DNA from: Thiofilum sp.
GTDB taxonomy: Bacteria; Pseudomonadota; Gammaproteobacteria; Thiotrichales; Thiotrichaceae
NCBI RefSeq assembly: GCF_016711335.1
Contig: NZ_JADJTF010000001.1
Coordinates: forward strand, 2,914,001 to 2,978,000
Length of the DNA: 64,000 nucleotides
Reading direction: 5' to 3'
Both the position numbers and the translations under genes were made by a program. How positions within the stretch are numbered: position 1 is the first letter of the stretch; the number at the start of each line of letters is the position of its first letter. Under the pieces are notes generated by a model. It was not told the origin of the DNA, did no database searches, and was given only the letters and a program-made list of their open reading frames with translations. Below, one piece after another: positions 63,201 to 64,000 of this stretch.

Positions 63201-64000
63201 AAGTTATGCAGCCCTAGCATTGAGTCAATTCGGTGATCAGCGAGCTTTAACAGTATTGAATGATGCCGAAGCGTTGAAGGGCTTAACTGAGATTGAGCAA
63301 TTAATTGCTTGGGTCGCACTAGATCAAGTGAATCCAGTCACCTTACAAGCTTTATTAAGCAGTCAACAAACGACCACCCTTGCACAATTTATTCTCATGA
63401 GTTATGAGCTATGGCGGCATGCTGATAAGCCCTATTTAACTTCTTGGGCATTGACTATTCCTTACCCCCCTGTGCAACTCCTATGTGCTGATATGCTGGA
63501 ACGCACTGGCGATCGAGCCGCACAATGGAATTATCTGCAAACATGGTTACAACAGGCACAACGTAAACAGGACGATACTTGGGCAATTGAATTAGAGGCA
63601 TTACAACACATAAGCGCTCTATTAGTTTTTGCTCCGAATCATTTAAAAGCACGACTGATTCAAGTACTCGCTGCTTGGGATAGCCGTACATCCTTTAAAC
63701 AATGGCAAGCACAGTTACAAGCCTTTAATAAACGCTATCAAATGGAATTGCATCAAATTACTATTCCCACGATAAACGAAACAGTTAGCGCTACTACTCA
63801 GCAAGCCTGTGAGCAGCAAGCCTTTGGCGCCTATTTAGGCTTATTGCGCTCAGAGAGCTATGGTTCAGCAGGTTATGGAGTCGATTTAAATATTCGTCGC
63901 CAAGCCGTTATAGGCTTAGGTCGTTTAGCGCAGCACTCTGAAGAATGGCGACACAGTGTAATACAAAGTTTACTCCCAGCACTCAATCACACCCAGCAAA
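60220..64000 (+). CDS. Giant WD40-propeller plus HEAT-repeat protein, partial
   Basis: Starts at the ATG overlapping the preceding stop and stays open through at least 1260 codons to the right edge. Residues ~1-300 are a beta-propeller of WD40-like blades (ATVMAYSPDGTWLSIGFANGEVTVYQL; AINSIVLGVERFFTGSEDKSIKAWAYSGG). From ~330 onward there are dozens of HEAT repeats (DQRHDSVRKLAFNALV; HVAVRQAALEYSLQK; DPEASVRDAAFSALNVLK; DSTVRSYAALALSQFGDQRAL). Proteins of this design are protein-interaction platforms, sometimes the target-sensing part of conflict systems. Coupling with the BRCT protein means they work together. The 3' end and following genes are outside the window. Confidence 0.8.
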   Translation, partial: MSEHQYLNYRGSIRALVTRDSQAVFITSHSEGQATALYRLDFAQQQVQLQADALPCSASAVVANDQTVYVAGLDGKLYQASRAKGNPKALEGIEFKVNSEHEILGLALLAHDYLAVLQPRTLSVVSLTSTQITQVLDLDQIATVMAYSPDGTWLSIGFANGEVTVYQLLDQQLIFSAKGQLHQGAVAALCFENNELRFYSGGADKQLLSTHAQGELQPLDKGKSSSHSAAINSIVLGVERFFTGSEDKSIKAWAYSGGQPVTYRQSMPKIQRMGLIQYLGQSCLMVIGLDQTLRLVSLDQEKPIDTVLTLHDGYDSAAYKLKSIEPKEREQALMTLAAYNDQSALNLIEKHFSQEQDRAIRELMVKLIDQSTHGKANLLLETGLSDQRHDSVRKLAFNALVTRFKDQLDPLHPLLKALATQHTDIALLALKSLGEYAVTNPRAEQALAKALQHAQRSVRLKALNLLESLYPSTDPKADLLALQSTQTDIQRAALIRLYQRQLLNSFEVQRALIRQQEHDNEAVRHTAWLISVLSRPNLAQALKTRDKDLARQLNDLEQFDLLKEDENQLAGEKAKKAKPTDLSTLNAEDYTPLLQGMSSRHADISFNSAYALAVLHDPRALGLLLVLAQHNTPMIRVGVCKALAWLQLPQAREALEILLNDPEASVRDAAFSALNVLKLEPLTQAKLGLSAKYQDSHARGLKILLDTLTAAPAVNEEALTLLKNALNDPFEPIRQETFKACLVRHLGGDSLGTLRLLLTSQYENIHREVLTELMAQPKAEWASTLLLELLNDPFATLATEALTYGLTEKKRFDSEALLLQATQSQHVAVRQAALEYSLQKPIAKQSELLQRLVEDKDQSLRQAALKAIIEGDDALGLGKALQSPYEDIQVSAARAGARIGDKDAYPLLAEFASRPQPPKSEKHLQQAWLDRTLEAIQGLGELGDERAFALLLPLLESKDRSIAKVAAQALRWITPPEQADSLASYLTHNDSTVRSYAALALSQFGDQRALTVLNDAEALKGLTEIEQLIAWVALDQVNPVTLQALLSSQQTTTLAQFILMSYELWRHADKPYLTSWALTIPYPPVQLLCADMLERTGDRAAQWNYLQTWLQQAQRKQDDTWAIELEALQHISALLVFAPNHLKARLIQVLAAWDSRTSFKQWQAQLQAFNKRYQMELHQITIPTINETVSATTQQACEQQAFGAYLGLLRSESYGSAGYGVDLNIRRQAVIGLGRLAQHSEEWRHSVIQSLLPALNHTQQ

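Overview
The window looks like a chromosomal segment of a sulfur-oxidising gammaproteobacterium, most plausibly a filamentous Thiothrix/Thiolinea-type member of the Thiotrichales. This placement is inferred from the flavocytochrome c sulfide dehydrogenase genes, the many c-type cytochromes, and the gammaproteobacterial style of PurL, TsaD, YigZ and MurQ. No rRNA or tRNA gene was recognised and nothing was searched against a database. Base composition is moderate, with clearly AT-richer islands around 7.5-9.8 kb and in several intergenic regions.

Layout. 0-3.3 kb: a partial membrane protein and a large secreted cadherin-like protein. 3.6-7.5 kb: purL. 7.5-9.8 kb: a tightly packed AT-rich trio of SMC/OLD-type ATPase, TOPRIM-like protein and PsiE-like membrane protein, the first defence-island candidate. 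9.8-18.2 kb: respiration and sulfur. It holds an orphan Rieske protein, a five-gene cluster (cytochrome bd-superfamily subunit with a C-terminal haem c, a membrane partner, a monohaem cytochrome, an FccB-like flavoprotein, a dihaem cytochrome), a polytopic membrane protein and a Crp/Fnr regulator. 18.2-31.3 kb: small regulators, enoyl-CoA hydratase, a 1998-residue alpha-2-macroglobulin, a nucleotidyltransferase-like protein, murQ, a Gly/Ser-rich protein, an Fe(II)/2OG-type oxygenase and a diguanylate cyclase. 31.6-32.9 kb: a complete IS4-family insertion with 15-bp inverted repeats, a 9-bp target duplication and a transposase broken by two frameshifts.

33-38 kb: ribokinase plus nucleoside hydrolase (nucleoside and ribose salvage), then lipoproteins with PEGA, PKD and DUF1566 domains. 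38.3-47.8 kb: a sugar regulon. A LacI-type repressor, a GtsABC-like glucose/mannose ABC transporter with its ATPase, a Gfo/Idh/MocA dehydrogenase and an AGE-family epimerase run leftward. A DUF1479 (YbiU) gene runs rightward. Three copies of a palindromic operator lie across the divergent region. The SBP-permease gap holds three large hairpins, two of which share an identical 33-nt loop but have unrelated stems. 47.9-56.5 kb: a second PsiE-like protein, transporters, ogt, tsaD, a type IV pilin, a lipoprotein/papain-like hydrolase pair, yigZ and a HopJ-family gene. 56.5-57 kb: a gene-poor stretch with a perfect 30-bp inverted repeat and a strong terminator. 57-64 kb: two translationally coupled giant genes (HEAT-like + BRCT; WD40 + HEAT), the second running off the right edge. 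They resemble components of MoxR-vWA-beta-propeller conflict systems and are the second candidate for an unusual system.
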